A stretch of DNA of 64,000 bases. It comes from Diploptera punctata. Taxonomy: Eukaryota; Arthropoda; Insecta; Blattodea; Blaberidae. Numbering within the stretch: the stretch's first letter is position 1; each line of letters begins with the position of its first letter. The notes beneath the pieces are model-generated. The model did no database searches, was not told the DNA's origin, and was given only the letters and a program-made list of their open reading frames with translations. Of the stretch, positions 1 through 11,400 are shown in pieces. Location: positions 62,001 to 126,000 of the forward strand of contig JASPKZ010001236.1 of NCBI GenBank assembly GCA_030220185.1, in the 5' to 3' direction. Both the position numbers and the translations under genes were made by a program.

Positions 1-309
1 TTTTTCTGGGTGAGGTTTTTATCTGGGTTTTTCCTCACCTGTGAGACAAAGGTCAGAAAACTTTAAGGCCCAAACGGTCCCCGAAATCATATGGTCATCG
101 CAATCATCATCATTCATATTCATCTTAGATTAAGCTTAGGATTAGAGACTCTCCTGGCATACCATTATCATCATCACCCATCATATCATCGGAGCAACAT
201 AACCCCGCCTTCCAGGTGCCCCAACCTCACAAATGGGCTACAAGTATGCCATGCCAGGAGAGGAATCAGGAATGTCGAAAGACAAACCTGGGGCATTTGA
301 AAAAAAAAG
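1..309 (+). repeat. SINE family A (tail type 1), cut by the window start
   Basis: GGTGAGGTTTTTATCTGGGT, GGCCCAAACGGTCCCCGAAA and the tail CTTCCAGGTGCCCCAACCTC ... CCTGGGGCATTTG with an A9 run at 301-309. The tRNA-like head lies outside the window. Confidence 0.75.
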
Positions 310-2569
310 TACTTAGTTTATGATTTTTCAATCGCTGGTTGGATCAGCGTTAGGGAGTGATAAGTAAGTTGACACCCATTTTTAATAAACATTTGGTAAT
401 TTTAATATTATTAATATATTTGTTTAACATAGATTTGGGGATTTATTGCAAAGATTGGTCATTTAAATTTCAGAGCAATAATCAATATGTGGTTCGATGG
501 TGGGTTATTGCAGGTTCTATAAACTCTGGCACATGCGCACTGTTGTTCTATAGGACTCTGAAAATATATCAGGTAACCTAAAGTGCTGTTTTTCCTCAAA
601 CAAATATTAATTATCTTGGATAATTTTATTTTGAAAAGAAAAATTAACATTTGAACCCCAGACATCTGGTTCTACACAGCAGTATGCAATCCATTACATC
701 AAGACACTATATAAACATTAACTTTTTTACTCATACACAATTGTCTAATTGTCCGAAGGCAGAAAGATGGTGCTACTAATAGCCAATAAATTAAAGGAAT
801 GACCTAGGAGAACTATTTTGGAAAATATAACAGAAATTTCAGGACTCTCAAGAAATGAAAAAGAGAAGAAAAAGAAGAGAATTTGTTTTGCAGACAATGC
901 ATTGGCTTTAGAAGAAGATATAATTTAGGCCTATATTACGAATAAATAAATATGGCTCTATATTTTAAAGATACGAAGAATAAACTGAGGACAGCATTTT
1001 TTTTTTAATTTTAAATGTCAGCATTTGCAATATTAAATTACTTTACGTAAAAATTCACCCATAAAGAAGATCTAGTTTTGAGTTTAAATACTGTATATTT
1101 CCTTTATGATACCCAAGAAATTTATTTCAACAAAACGCCCCAAATTCACTACGAAATTATATTTTTAAAAAATATGTTTTTTCTATAGGCTACTTACCTA
1201 TGTGCTAATAGTAAATCTGATTTAAACACTTCAGTTTCTGCTTTTATTTGTTATTCAAAGAATAAAATGGTGTGAAAGAACAGCCAGTATCTCATGAATT
1301 AACAGTAGTAAATAACTCGCGATCGTACTCAAACCAGCCAAGAAAATACAATATCACACATAGCCGGTTATACTAGCTTCCTGATAACTATAAGCACAAC
1401 TACGCCTTGTACAACTTGCGTAATTTATCACGAATGATTTCCAATTCTTATGTTAATGCCTAGATATCAGTATTATAATTACATAATTTTATGTCGTAAA
1501 TAGTCTACAATAAAGCTTTATTCAAGATAATGCTTACCTCTGCCCTCGACCCCTCCCCTTCAAAGACACATCGTTAATTGTCAATCAGCTGATCCTACTG
1601 CTAGATATGTGATTCACGCCACGTTTTCCATTAAATTACCGGGTAATCTGTTGGACAAAATAATAATGATTTTAAATTAGTGCTGTGAAATGTGTTAGAT
1701 TACTGTATACATAAGCAACGAATGTAACTAAATCAAAATGAGATAAGTGAAAAGGATACCAACAGAGTAAATAAACAATACTGATAAGATTACACAAAGT
1801 GTTTTCGTCAACAATAAGCCAAGCGAAGTTACTGCAGACAAAATATTAATGTTGCAATATAAACCACTGAAATTTCTAAGATAGTCGGTAGGTAACAAGA
1901 TTTCCACGTGTCCTTTTAAAAATAACAATCAGATAAAAAAAATCAATTATTAGCCTATATCGTGCAGTGCATACGCAGCATTGAACGTCTGCCAAGACAA
2001 ATGTCCAAGCTGTTGTAGACATTAAAATAAACAAACAAATTTCAAAATGAGTATAAAGTGGATATTTTGCAAGAATCAAAATAATACAGGCATATTGCAG
2101 CGATTTATTGAAATAATTTCTAACTGTATCCATAACCAATTTAATACGCTAAAATGTTAATCATTTTGAAGGTTTCTATAACATCTAAAAAACATTGAAT
2201 CCTCTTTTCTGCATTTAATTTAATTGCGATTCATTATGAAAGGGGTTCAGGAATGATTAATGTGAATAGGGTAGGTTAGATTGTAGTTTATTATCTGTTA
2301 TTGATTCATATGTCAGATCGTTGACATTTACCGGTATCTTTAAAAGTTTGGTTATTTTATAGAAGTGGCTGACGTGATTTTTTTATAATTCATTTTTGTG
2401 TACGATTTAGTATACCAATATTCTTTTATTAACTAAATAATCTTAGAAGAGCAATTGCTGAACTATATTAAAGAAATACCCCATATGATTAATCGACTCA
2501 TTTTAGTTTTTTAAAATAAAATAAAGTTAAAATGTACCTTCTTAGGTCAGAGCCATCGTCTTCAACTTA
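310..2569. other. No recognisable gene; AT-rich, probably unique sequence
   Basis: Only short frames with low-complexity translations. No tRNA-like heads, no PLE termini and no inverted repeats were noticed. AATAAA-like strings occur by composition. This may be 5' flanking sequence of the START gene, but no exon or promoter can be placed. Confidence 0.4.
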
Positions 2570-3175
2570 TAAAATATGTATGCTTTTTTGTGTGAAGGCC
2601 TTTCAGAATCTCTATTCCATCTTCAGCAGGTCTTTCTTTGCTACATTACTTGATGTTCTCGGTGCTGGTCCTAATATAGTGCTGTACGTGACTAAAGCTT
2701 ATTCCTGACGATATCGTATAGTGGGTTGTTTAGTCTGGGAATGCTTTCATTTGTTAACAACTTGTTATCTATCTGCTTGATAATTTCCAGGTCTTCCAAT
2801 ACAGTGATTGTTATTGGGTTTCCCTCTTTGTGTACTATTGTAAGGGTGTCTTCTATTGAGTTCATTCTATGACTAGCGTTTATTATGTGCTTAGCATAAT
2901 TAGACTTTCCATATGCATATACAAAATTGTTACAATGCTCTTTAAACCTTAAGTTAAAGCTTCTTTTCGTTCTACCTATATAGAAATTGTCACAGTCTTT
3001 GCATGTTAATTTATATACTTGCTATTAAATTTATTATGTTTTTCTATTTTGTTAGTTGTTACATTATTTAATTTATTATTAGTTTTTTAGGCTATGTTTA
3101 AATTTTTGTTTATATTTCTCAATGTTTTTGCCAATTTTATGGTTCATGGCATTTATTTATTTTATTTTATGACTA
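2570..3175 (-). mobile_element. PLE fragment of a divergent subfamily with GIY-YIG remnant
   Basis: Read on the minus strand, 3030-2690 gives YKLTCKDCDNFYIGRTKRSF, FKEHCNNFVYAYGKSNYAKH and NSIEDTLTIVHKEGN. This is the endonuclease C-terminal half of a PLE protein, clearly different from the main family here (GRTKRSF instead of GKTKRNL). A stop and frame loss lie upstream of 3030. A hammerhead-like motif follows at 2592-2632. Confidence 0.75.
2592..2632 (-). ncRNA. Hammerhead-like motif
   Basis: On the minus strand: core CTGAAGAT (2626-2619), helix II GGAAT / ATTCT with a four-base loop, GAAA (2604-2601), helix III AGGCCT, then T at the cleavage position. Helix I is limited to two pairs. Confidence 0.55.
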
Positions 3176-3639
3176 TCCATCTCAACGGTTTTGAACAATG
3201 AATTTTATTAGTATTAGTTATTTAAGTTCTACTAAGCAGAACATTTAAAAAATATGGTGACATACACGTATTATGTCATATTAACAATTAACATAAAATA
3301 ATACCTCGTTAGTATTTTATTCATTCAAGTTTTAAATATGCTAACTTAAAACTTTAAAAAAAAAAGCTAACAAAAGTAATGCCACATTCAAATAAAAAAA
3401 CCTATTTATTATTGCAGTACCGGTATGTAAGTACCTGAGATAAATATATGTTGATTTTTTTTCCCAAAAAAGTGGGAAATGCCTTAAAATAAAGTGAGAA
3501 GTTGAGCTCAAAATAACCTAAAATCAGCATATTTACAATGTAAAATTTGTCACTTCTCAGACAGTGTAGTCAACTTAACACAAAAACCTGCTAACAAAGA
3601 AGTGAACACTAAACTAATCACCCTAATAAGATATTAAAT

Positions 3640-3760
3640 ACAAAATTGGTACCTGGTAAGTCAGTCGTCCTCAACTAAATACTTAAATTTCATTAAGTAG
3701 TTCCAATATGGAGGCCTTTCAAAAACAATATTTCATCTTCTGTATTTTAACTGGTAACCT
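3640..3760 (-). repeat. Single decayed arm of the GGTACCTGGTAAGTC foldback family
   Basis: The sequence GGTACCTGGTAAGTCAGTCG, then ATGGAGGCCTTTC and a decayed ATCTTCTG, matches 48725-48830 closely. It shares layout with the complete foldbacks at 44237-44505 and 50245-50500. Only one arm remains and the ribozyme core is mutated (CAGAAGAT). Confidence 0.6.
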
Positions 3761-4364
3761 GATGTTGTGGTATAGGTTGTACAATGGGTTAGGTCTGCAG
3801 GTGTGTTCTCATTGGTTGATAATCACCCTAACCTGTCAAAACTGACACTGACTTCCCCATTTTCTCACGCTAACTTGCCCACCTACTTAAGTGGGATAGA
3901 ATCCTCTTATATGTGAGCAAACATGTTGGCAATTGGCTCTAGTGGGAAAATGTGTTATCATATTGGCTAATATGACGTTAGCAGTCACTTGTTCTCTGAT
4001 TGAATACTCAAAAGTAGCACAGTAACATAGAATAATCAAAATAATTCATCTTAACCTTAAATTATTCATCTACTGCTATATACCATAATTATCAGTAGTT
4101 TTGTCCTTCCCCCAAAACCTATTTGTATTTTGTGCACTATTTTGTTTAGTTTATGAACTTGTAAATTTTCCTAAGTTCTAGAGAATAGCAGTGCGCATGC
4201 TTAAACTTTTATGGAATTATCACCAGATGGAGGCACATATATGTGTGAAATCAGCATGATCATCCTTTGCAATAAATTCCCAAACATGTTTGTAAGAAAT
4301 GGATGTATACTAACCTGCCCTTTCATAACCTAACAAAATAAATTACATACATATTAATGTTTTA

Positions 4365-4590
4365 TTTTAGGAAGTAATATTTTGAGTTCTTGTAATTATA
4401 TTATTTTGAGTCTGTTTATTTTACCTCAATATTAATGTTGATTTGTTCTTGAACATGTATCGATTGGATCCCAATCATCTTCAGCATCTTGCCCAGACTG
4501 GTTGGATTTATGTTGTAAACCCTGGATGTCGATGTCAGCTTCCTCCTGTGGTTGGAGGTTCTTTGCCCAAAAAAAATCTGCCATTTTTAA
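4365..4590 (-). mobile_element. PLE 3' end, inverted, with family tail
   Basis: The left part holds the reversed tail (TTAGGAAGTAATATTTTGAG). PLE 3' sequence on the minus strand follows, including GATGTCGATGTCAGCT and the hammerhead-like motif. The terminal stretch matches the end of the full element at 58787-61220. It is interrupted around 4580 by unrelated sequence. Confidence 0.75.
4449..4492 (-). ncRNA. Hammerhead-like motif with GATA in place of GAAA
   Basis: Minus strand: core CTGAAGAT (4484-4477), helix II GATTGG / CCAATC as a perfect 6 bp, then GATA (4461-4458), ACATGT and T. The A14-to-U change is expected to be damaging. Confidence 0.55.
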
Positions 4591-5332
4591 CTGCAAGCAC
4601 AGAAATTGAAGCCAGAATCCAGAAATGGCAACCCACTGTGCAAAGCAGATGGACTCCCTACATGAGTAGAGTGGAGTGTGGTGGGGCAATGCACAGGGCA
4701 GGTTGTTAGGTTATCCAATACACCAAGTCAAGAAAATTGTATTACTTCCCTGTAAATGAGAGATTTGGTGCTGGATTTTAGTACCTTGCAGTTACAAACA
4801 ATATAGTTTTTTGGATATGTCCTTGATACATCACAATGCTTCTCTGTGAGAAATTACAAGGTAGGTTTCGGTATGAAATGGTTTACAGTTCCCTTGTAAG
4901 AGAAAATTATCTTGGGCAGGGAATTGCCTAGATAGCTCAAAGTTAGAACACCAGCATGTTAAGTTGGATGTCTTGAATTCATATCCTGGTATAAACAGAT
5001 TTTTTTTAGAGAGAAAAATATATGCTCAGACTAGGGTTTGAACCCAGGACCTTTTGTAGCATTTGGCACTTGGGAATTAACAGCGTATATAAGAGAAAAA
5101 ATTGCCATTTTGATTGGAGTTTCTCAGATAGCTCAGTTAGTAAAGCATTCACAAAGAAAGCAAATGGTCCTGGGTTCAAACCTCAGTCTGAGTGTATATG
5201 TTTCTCTTCAAATAAAATTTATCCATCATTGAGATGTATGAAATGCATAATAAAAACAGAAATTTTTCTCTTTATTTGTGTTTATTATATTAATTTACAT
5301 ATTATTATTATTCACTACTATTACTATTGCAG

Positions 5333-5493
5333 ATCAAATGGATATCGGAGTTGTTAGAGTTGCCGAAGATCAGGATTTTGAGAAACTGAAGAAACTTGTT
5401 GACGATCACTCAGGATGGAAACTGGATTACAACAAATCTTCAACAAAAGTTTGGACAAAATCAATCCCAAAAACAAATTTCAAAATGATAAAG
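5333..5493 (+). CDS. START gene, first recognised coding exon
   Basis: A pyrimidine-rich tract ends in CAG at 5330-5332 and the donor GT is at 5494. From the ATG at 5338 it encodes 52 residues: [20 protein letters not shown], then [20 protein letters not shown] and a short remainder. This matches the N-terminal helix and first beta strands of STARD10-type START domains. The exon ends in phase 0. Two bases precede the ATG within the exon, so a codon split with an upstream coding exon is also possible. Confidence 0.8.
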
Positions 5494-8400
5494 GTATAAA
5501 ATTTGTTTCTACCTTGACTATAATTCCATCCATACATCCTTCTTATGGGTCTTATGGCCTCCCCAATTCTCTTCTGCCCTCCAGTCCCTGTTTGAGTAAG
5601 GCAGGATGTGGCGTGGACAGTAGGTAGTGAGGGTTATTCAATCTACAAATTCAGGAGTTGTATTACTTCTGTATAGTTTAAATGAAAGATTGACAATGGA
5701 TATCAGTGCCTTGTAGTTAAAAACAGCAGATAATAAGATTAAATTAAAATGCTTCATACCTCACCTCATATCCAGTCTTCTTATTAGGCTGCAGTTTCAA
5801 ATCCTTGGTAGCTTCATCTTCTGTAATTTCTCATCGACTGATGTCATGTCGATCAGAAGAACTACTTCTTCTTCCCTCTGTTGGTGGACTGATAAACTTT
5901 CGGATCCAATCAGAATCCACGGGAATTTCGAAGTTCATAAGTTTTTCTCAATATTTTATTTTAGGAAGTGATATTTTGAGGCTATTTTAATTAAATTATC
6001 AGGAATATATCAAATTGAATGTACAGGTTGTGAAAAGATATATATATATAGGAAAAACAAAAAGAAACCTAAAAATTAGAACCAAAGAACACATAAGAAA
6101 TATTAAAAATGGGGAAATAGAAAAATCTGCAGTTGCTGCTCATGTTTGGTCTGAAAAAAAATGATATAAATTCGGACACTAAATTATTAAAACAGTTAGA
6201 AAATACAAAAGAGCTGAATATTTGGAAAAAAACCAAATATTCAGAAGAACAAAAACAGAGTTATGAATTTTGAAATACCGACGGAGTGTGACCTTGTTTG
6301 GAGGTTCTTTGGCCAACCACAGGATGGAACTGACATCGACATCCAGGGTGTGCAACATAAATCTAACCAGTCTGGGCAAGATGCTGATGATGATTATGAT
6401 ATAATCGAAACATGTTCAAGAACAAATCAACATTAATATTGAGGTAAGATGATCAGACTAAAAATAATTTATTTAAAGTGTTTTCTTTCTTGTTTTTTTT
6501 TAAATGTGGATTTTTCCCAACCTGTGAGTTCTTTTTGTTTTTCTATTTATTTAATTAGACTGGCTTTTGATTCAATTAGATGTTTTTCAGACCAGGCATG
6601 AGCAGCTACTGCTGACTTTTCCACTTCAGCATTTTTGACATTTCTAAGATGTTCTTGCACCCTTGTTTTCAAATTTCTTTTTGTTTTTCCTATGTAAATT
6701 TCCTATAAAAGTTCAACAGCAAATAATATATGGACATGGCCTTTGTACATCACAATGGTTCTTCTTCGTCACTTCCTGGTTTAGGCATTGAATGCCTGTT
6801 CCATCTTTACTAATAGATCTAAGACTACGGGTCGAATGTTTGAACGCATTAGACAGTAAAAGGCGTTCTCTGCTGATAAAGTTTTATTCAAACACATTTT
6901 TCTTACTCAGAAATCTATTCACGCGGTAATAATTGTAAAGCTACCTGACAAGGTACCTTAAGATCGTAGCTCAAGATATAAACTTATGTGAAAATCCCGA
7001 AGGGAACCGATGGTAACCGATGTAGTTTGAAACTTATCCAAGATGTCGGACTTTGAAGACTTCGATCATGTTTTCGGTATACGCGGAGAAGAGGAATTTG
7101 ATAGAGTCTACCAAAGAATTCAACTGGAAGAACAGGAGAATCGGCGTAATATTGCGCGTCGCAGACGTGTTTGTATACGGTATTATTTGCAGGATGCAAG
7201 CATAAATGCATTCCTCTATAGCAGACGAAAATAACGGAAGTGGTTTTATCGCTGAGAATTCTGGGTAATTCATTGCCAATATTACGAAAACGTCAACATT
7301 CATGCATGACCGGTTAAGGCGGCCGTTAATTCGATCTCAGCTCACCAGTGATTGGAAGTAATTTGAGTAGAGAGTAATGTATTTGCATACCACCCTACAT
7401 CTTCCGAGGACGTCTGATATCTCTTCTTCCTCTCAGAAAATAATGTAAGATTTTCTTTGGTAATCTACTCTCATCCATTCTTTTTGCATGTTCTTTCCAC
7501 TTTCTTGTTATTAGATATCTTTTCTTTTATGGAGTAGATCTGCAGTTCTTCACAAATATCATTTCTTACTTGGTCCATTCTAGTACATCCTTTTACTCTT
7601 CTTAAAAATTTAATCTCGGCTGCTTGATTTTACTTTCTTGTGATAATCCAAGATTCGTTCCCATGTAAAAGGATAGGGACCGCTATTGTTTTATAAAATT
7701 GTAATTTTGTTTGTACATCTCAACACTTCACTAGAACAAAATTTCAAGGTAGATTTTGGCTTGCAATGGTTGACAGTTCCCTTATGAGGTACCACTTGGG
7801 TGATGAAGGTTGGTAAATTTTGCTTAGAAGCTTCTTTTTTTTCAAGCTTAAGGTTCTTTTATGAGCTTGAAAATCTTCATACTCGGGACCCATGGTTTAA
7901 AGTACCTCACAGTGGAGTTATTCCTTCATTTTTCCAATCTAAAAAATTCTAGCCGGGTTTGAGTCCATGACCCTTGGGACTAGAGGCAAGGAACATAACC
8001 ATAGACCTCCATTGGCTTCTCAGTCTGGTAACTGTGAAAACAAATTGCACAAAATATTAAACAAACTAACTACTTCACTGCAGTGTGTTCTATCTCTAAG
8101 GATACACTTTCCAATTCTTATGTGATGTGTTTGTACTGACAGCAGATGAGCATGGCTTGAATGCACTGTAGTTGAACAGCAGCAAACCATGATGTACTTC
8201 CGAAGCCATTATTAATAATTGCTAATGGAATACTGTTGTTTGTTTAGGTTTGGACAGTGTTTGCTGATGTAACACCAAATCAGATATATGATGTTCTACA
8301 TGATCCTGACTACAGGAAAGTATGGGACCAACATATGATAGAGTCACGCGACATCGGTTGCCTTAATCCAAATAATGATGTTGGATATTATGCTAGTAAG

Positions 8401-11400
8401 TATTCAGTATGTAACCACACCATCTCCATCATCACAGAAACATGATTTTCTTAAGTTATGTAGGTAGGAAATAACACTATGAGGTTTATTTTAATTTTGT
8501 TGAGTTGTTTCTTGACTCACCTCATACTTCTAAATTCCCTCGCAGATCTAGATTTTGTCACTGTATTTGTGACATTCTCAATGCTGTTCACGTTCACAAC
8601 TGACGTCCAATGGTCTCCTCTCCTGCAGACTGACCTCCGCGCCATCTGATGGCTGACCGATGAACTTCCAAATCAATCCCCTCTCCTTATCACCGGGTAT
8701 TTCAAAATTCATAGTAGTGTTTTTATTATTGCATATGTAAATTTTTTCCCAAATTGTGAGTTCCTTCGGTTTTTCCAATTCCAAATATTACTTAAACAAT
8801 TGGAAAAACCGAAGGAACTCACAATTTGAGAAAAAAATTACATATGCAAGAATAAAAACACAACTATGAATTTTGAAATACCCGGTGATAAGGAGAGGAG
8901 ATTGATTTGGAAGTTCGTCGGTCAGCCATCAGATGGCACGGAGGTCAGTCTGCAGGAGAGGAGACCATTGGATGTCAGTTGTGAACGTGAACAGCATTGA
9001 GAATATCACAAATACAGTGACGAAATCTAGATCTGCGAGGGAGTTAAGAAGTATGAGGTGAGTTAAGAAACAACTCAACAAAATGATTTTCCTTAATAAA
9101 TTACAATAGGAAGTAACATTATGAGGTTCTTCTTAATAAATAAGGTGAATCTGTTTTCATCTTACCTCATAAATTCTTACCTCTTAAAATAATGAGATCT
9201 TCTTGGTGATAAAATTGTATCATACATAGTTGAATGCAGGCTTTCACGGCCGGTAATCGTAATGTTGAGTGATTCCGGGTTATATGGCCGTGGTCCATAG
9301 TTGGTGTTGGTATCAACACCAACTATGGACCACGGCCACATAACCCGGAATCACTCAACATTATGTATCATACATAGTTAATAAAGACCCAAATCATCAA
9401 ATTAAAATTTAAAAGAGTCAACTAGTTTCAATAGCAATGCTATCATTTTCAAGATTGATTGCACTGGTCAACATGATTTTTTTCTCATGAGTACCAATAG
9501 TTGTACTTAATGCAGTTTTTTATCGTGTTTTCAAATATGTATTCGGAATTTCTTAATCACCCACAGTTTTTTTATTTCAGTTTCAATTAATGGACTTAAA
9601 TAATTATTTTTTAATAAACATTCTTTCATCCATTTGTCCATTGTAAAATAAAACGGGGAACACTTTCATCAGGAGATTTCAGCTATGGAAAAGAGATATC
9701 AAGACAAGTGGAATCCTAATATGCTGGCCGATTATTATTGGACCATCAAGAGGGATGCTCCACAGGCGAAATATAGCAGAAAATCGCCATTTCTTACTTT
9801 GTAGGTGAATCCGAATATTCGAATATTGTGTAGTTATGAATGTAGAAAATATTAAAGTGTTTGAAATTATAAATTCCTGTCTCTCGGAAACCTTGCATGA
9901 TGGAAAAAAACCGATATCATATTTGAGTTCAGGAGAAAAAATACTATCAGAATCACATGTTTTTCTTTCTGAGACAAAAAAAAAGTTTCTTTTTTGTTGC
10001 TCAGTGTAATTAGGAACTTCCTTCATTTCTTATTTATTTAGGACAAAAGTTATATATGGGCCTACTTAATTAGATATTTAGGCTTCTTTCCAGTATTTCA
10101 ATAGATATCCTTTATTTGCAATTTCATTACGAACAGAATGTATGCTCCATGCTGACTCATCTGTAAATTCTGCTGTTATTTTCACCACTTTCCACATTGA
10201 TTAATGTGGAATATTTTTCACTAAACTCTTAGAAAACATTCAAAATAATTTGTTTCTCTCCACTTTTCAAATAGTTTCCTTTGCAATGTATTATAATATG
10301 ATACAGAAGTGGCCATTTTATATAACTGAAATTCCAACATATTCTTCATTGTGCATGCATGAGAATATAGCAACACTCATTTAATCTATTAAAATTGTAA
10401 TTATATATTTTAAAATTCCCCCATATAACTTATATAGATTCTGAAGTAAATTGTAGAAATGACAATTCGGCTGAAATACATCTACGGATCATGGCTGCAA
10501 ACAAATGTTTTTTTGGACTCAGGACAATGTTTAGATCTCAGTTTATATTTAGAAAGACAAAAATACTCATGTATAAAGTTCTCCTTAGACCAGTGTTAAC
10601 TTACGCATCAGAAACTTGGATCATGTTGAAATCTGATGAGGAATTATTAGGGCGTTTTGAAAGGAAGATACTGAGATCCATTTTTGGTGCCGTGAAAGAA
10701 AATAATGCATGGAGAAAGAGATACAATAATGAATTGTATAAATTGTACAATCAGCCAGATATTTTGAATTTTGTTAAAGTTAATAGATTGGCCTGGGCTG
10801 GACACATTATTCGCATGGACAACAAAAGGATTACAAAAAGAATTTACAATGAACAACCTCTATTGGCCAGAAAAGTTGGAAGACCTAAATTAAGATGGGA
10901 GGATGGTATAATTCAAGACATTAAAATTTTAAAAATAAAAAACTGGAAGAATGAAGCGCAGAACAGGGAAGTCTGGCATGGGTTTCTGAAGGCGGCCAAG
11001 GCCCACATGGGGCTGTCGAGCCAATTATGATGATGATGAACTTATATAGATATGTGCTAGATAATATGTATTTTTATTATTTTTTATTGTAGCCCAGCTC
11101 ATACATTCTACTACAATTTTGTAGTCTCCAATTCATAAACATCAGTGCTATTTACTTTCCTTTGCCCGGGCCCATCAGATGCAAAGATTGATTCATCTTT
11201 CCTATGTTGTATGTTCAACATTTATTAACTACTAGCGTACCCGGCAGACGTCCTGCCCGAACGTTCAATTCTCATGTCATGGGCGGACGATAAAAATATG
11301 TTACTTTTTTACCATAAAATTCAGCAATTAGGACATAATTAGATATTATTAAATAATATTTGAAGAGAAAAATGTTCGCCTAGACCGAGACTCGAACCCG

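Noticed and set aside
5022..5357. A 111-aa ORF just before the first START exon
   Set aside because: It consists of SINE-derived sequence (tRNA-like blocks at 5030-5060 and 5120-5200) and runs through a splice acceptor. Not a protein.
9270..9365. A hammerhead in the 9.3-kb palindrome
   Set aside because: TTGAGTGATT resembles a core, but there is no GAAA at the right distance and no helix II.
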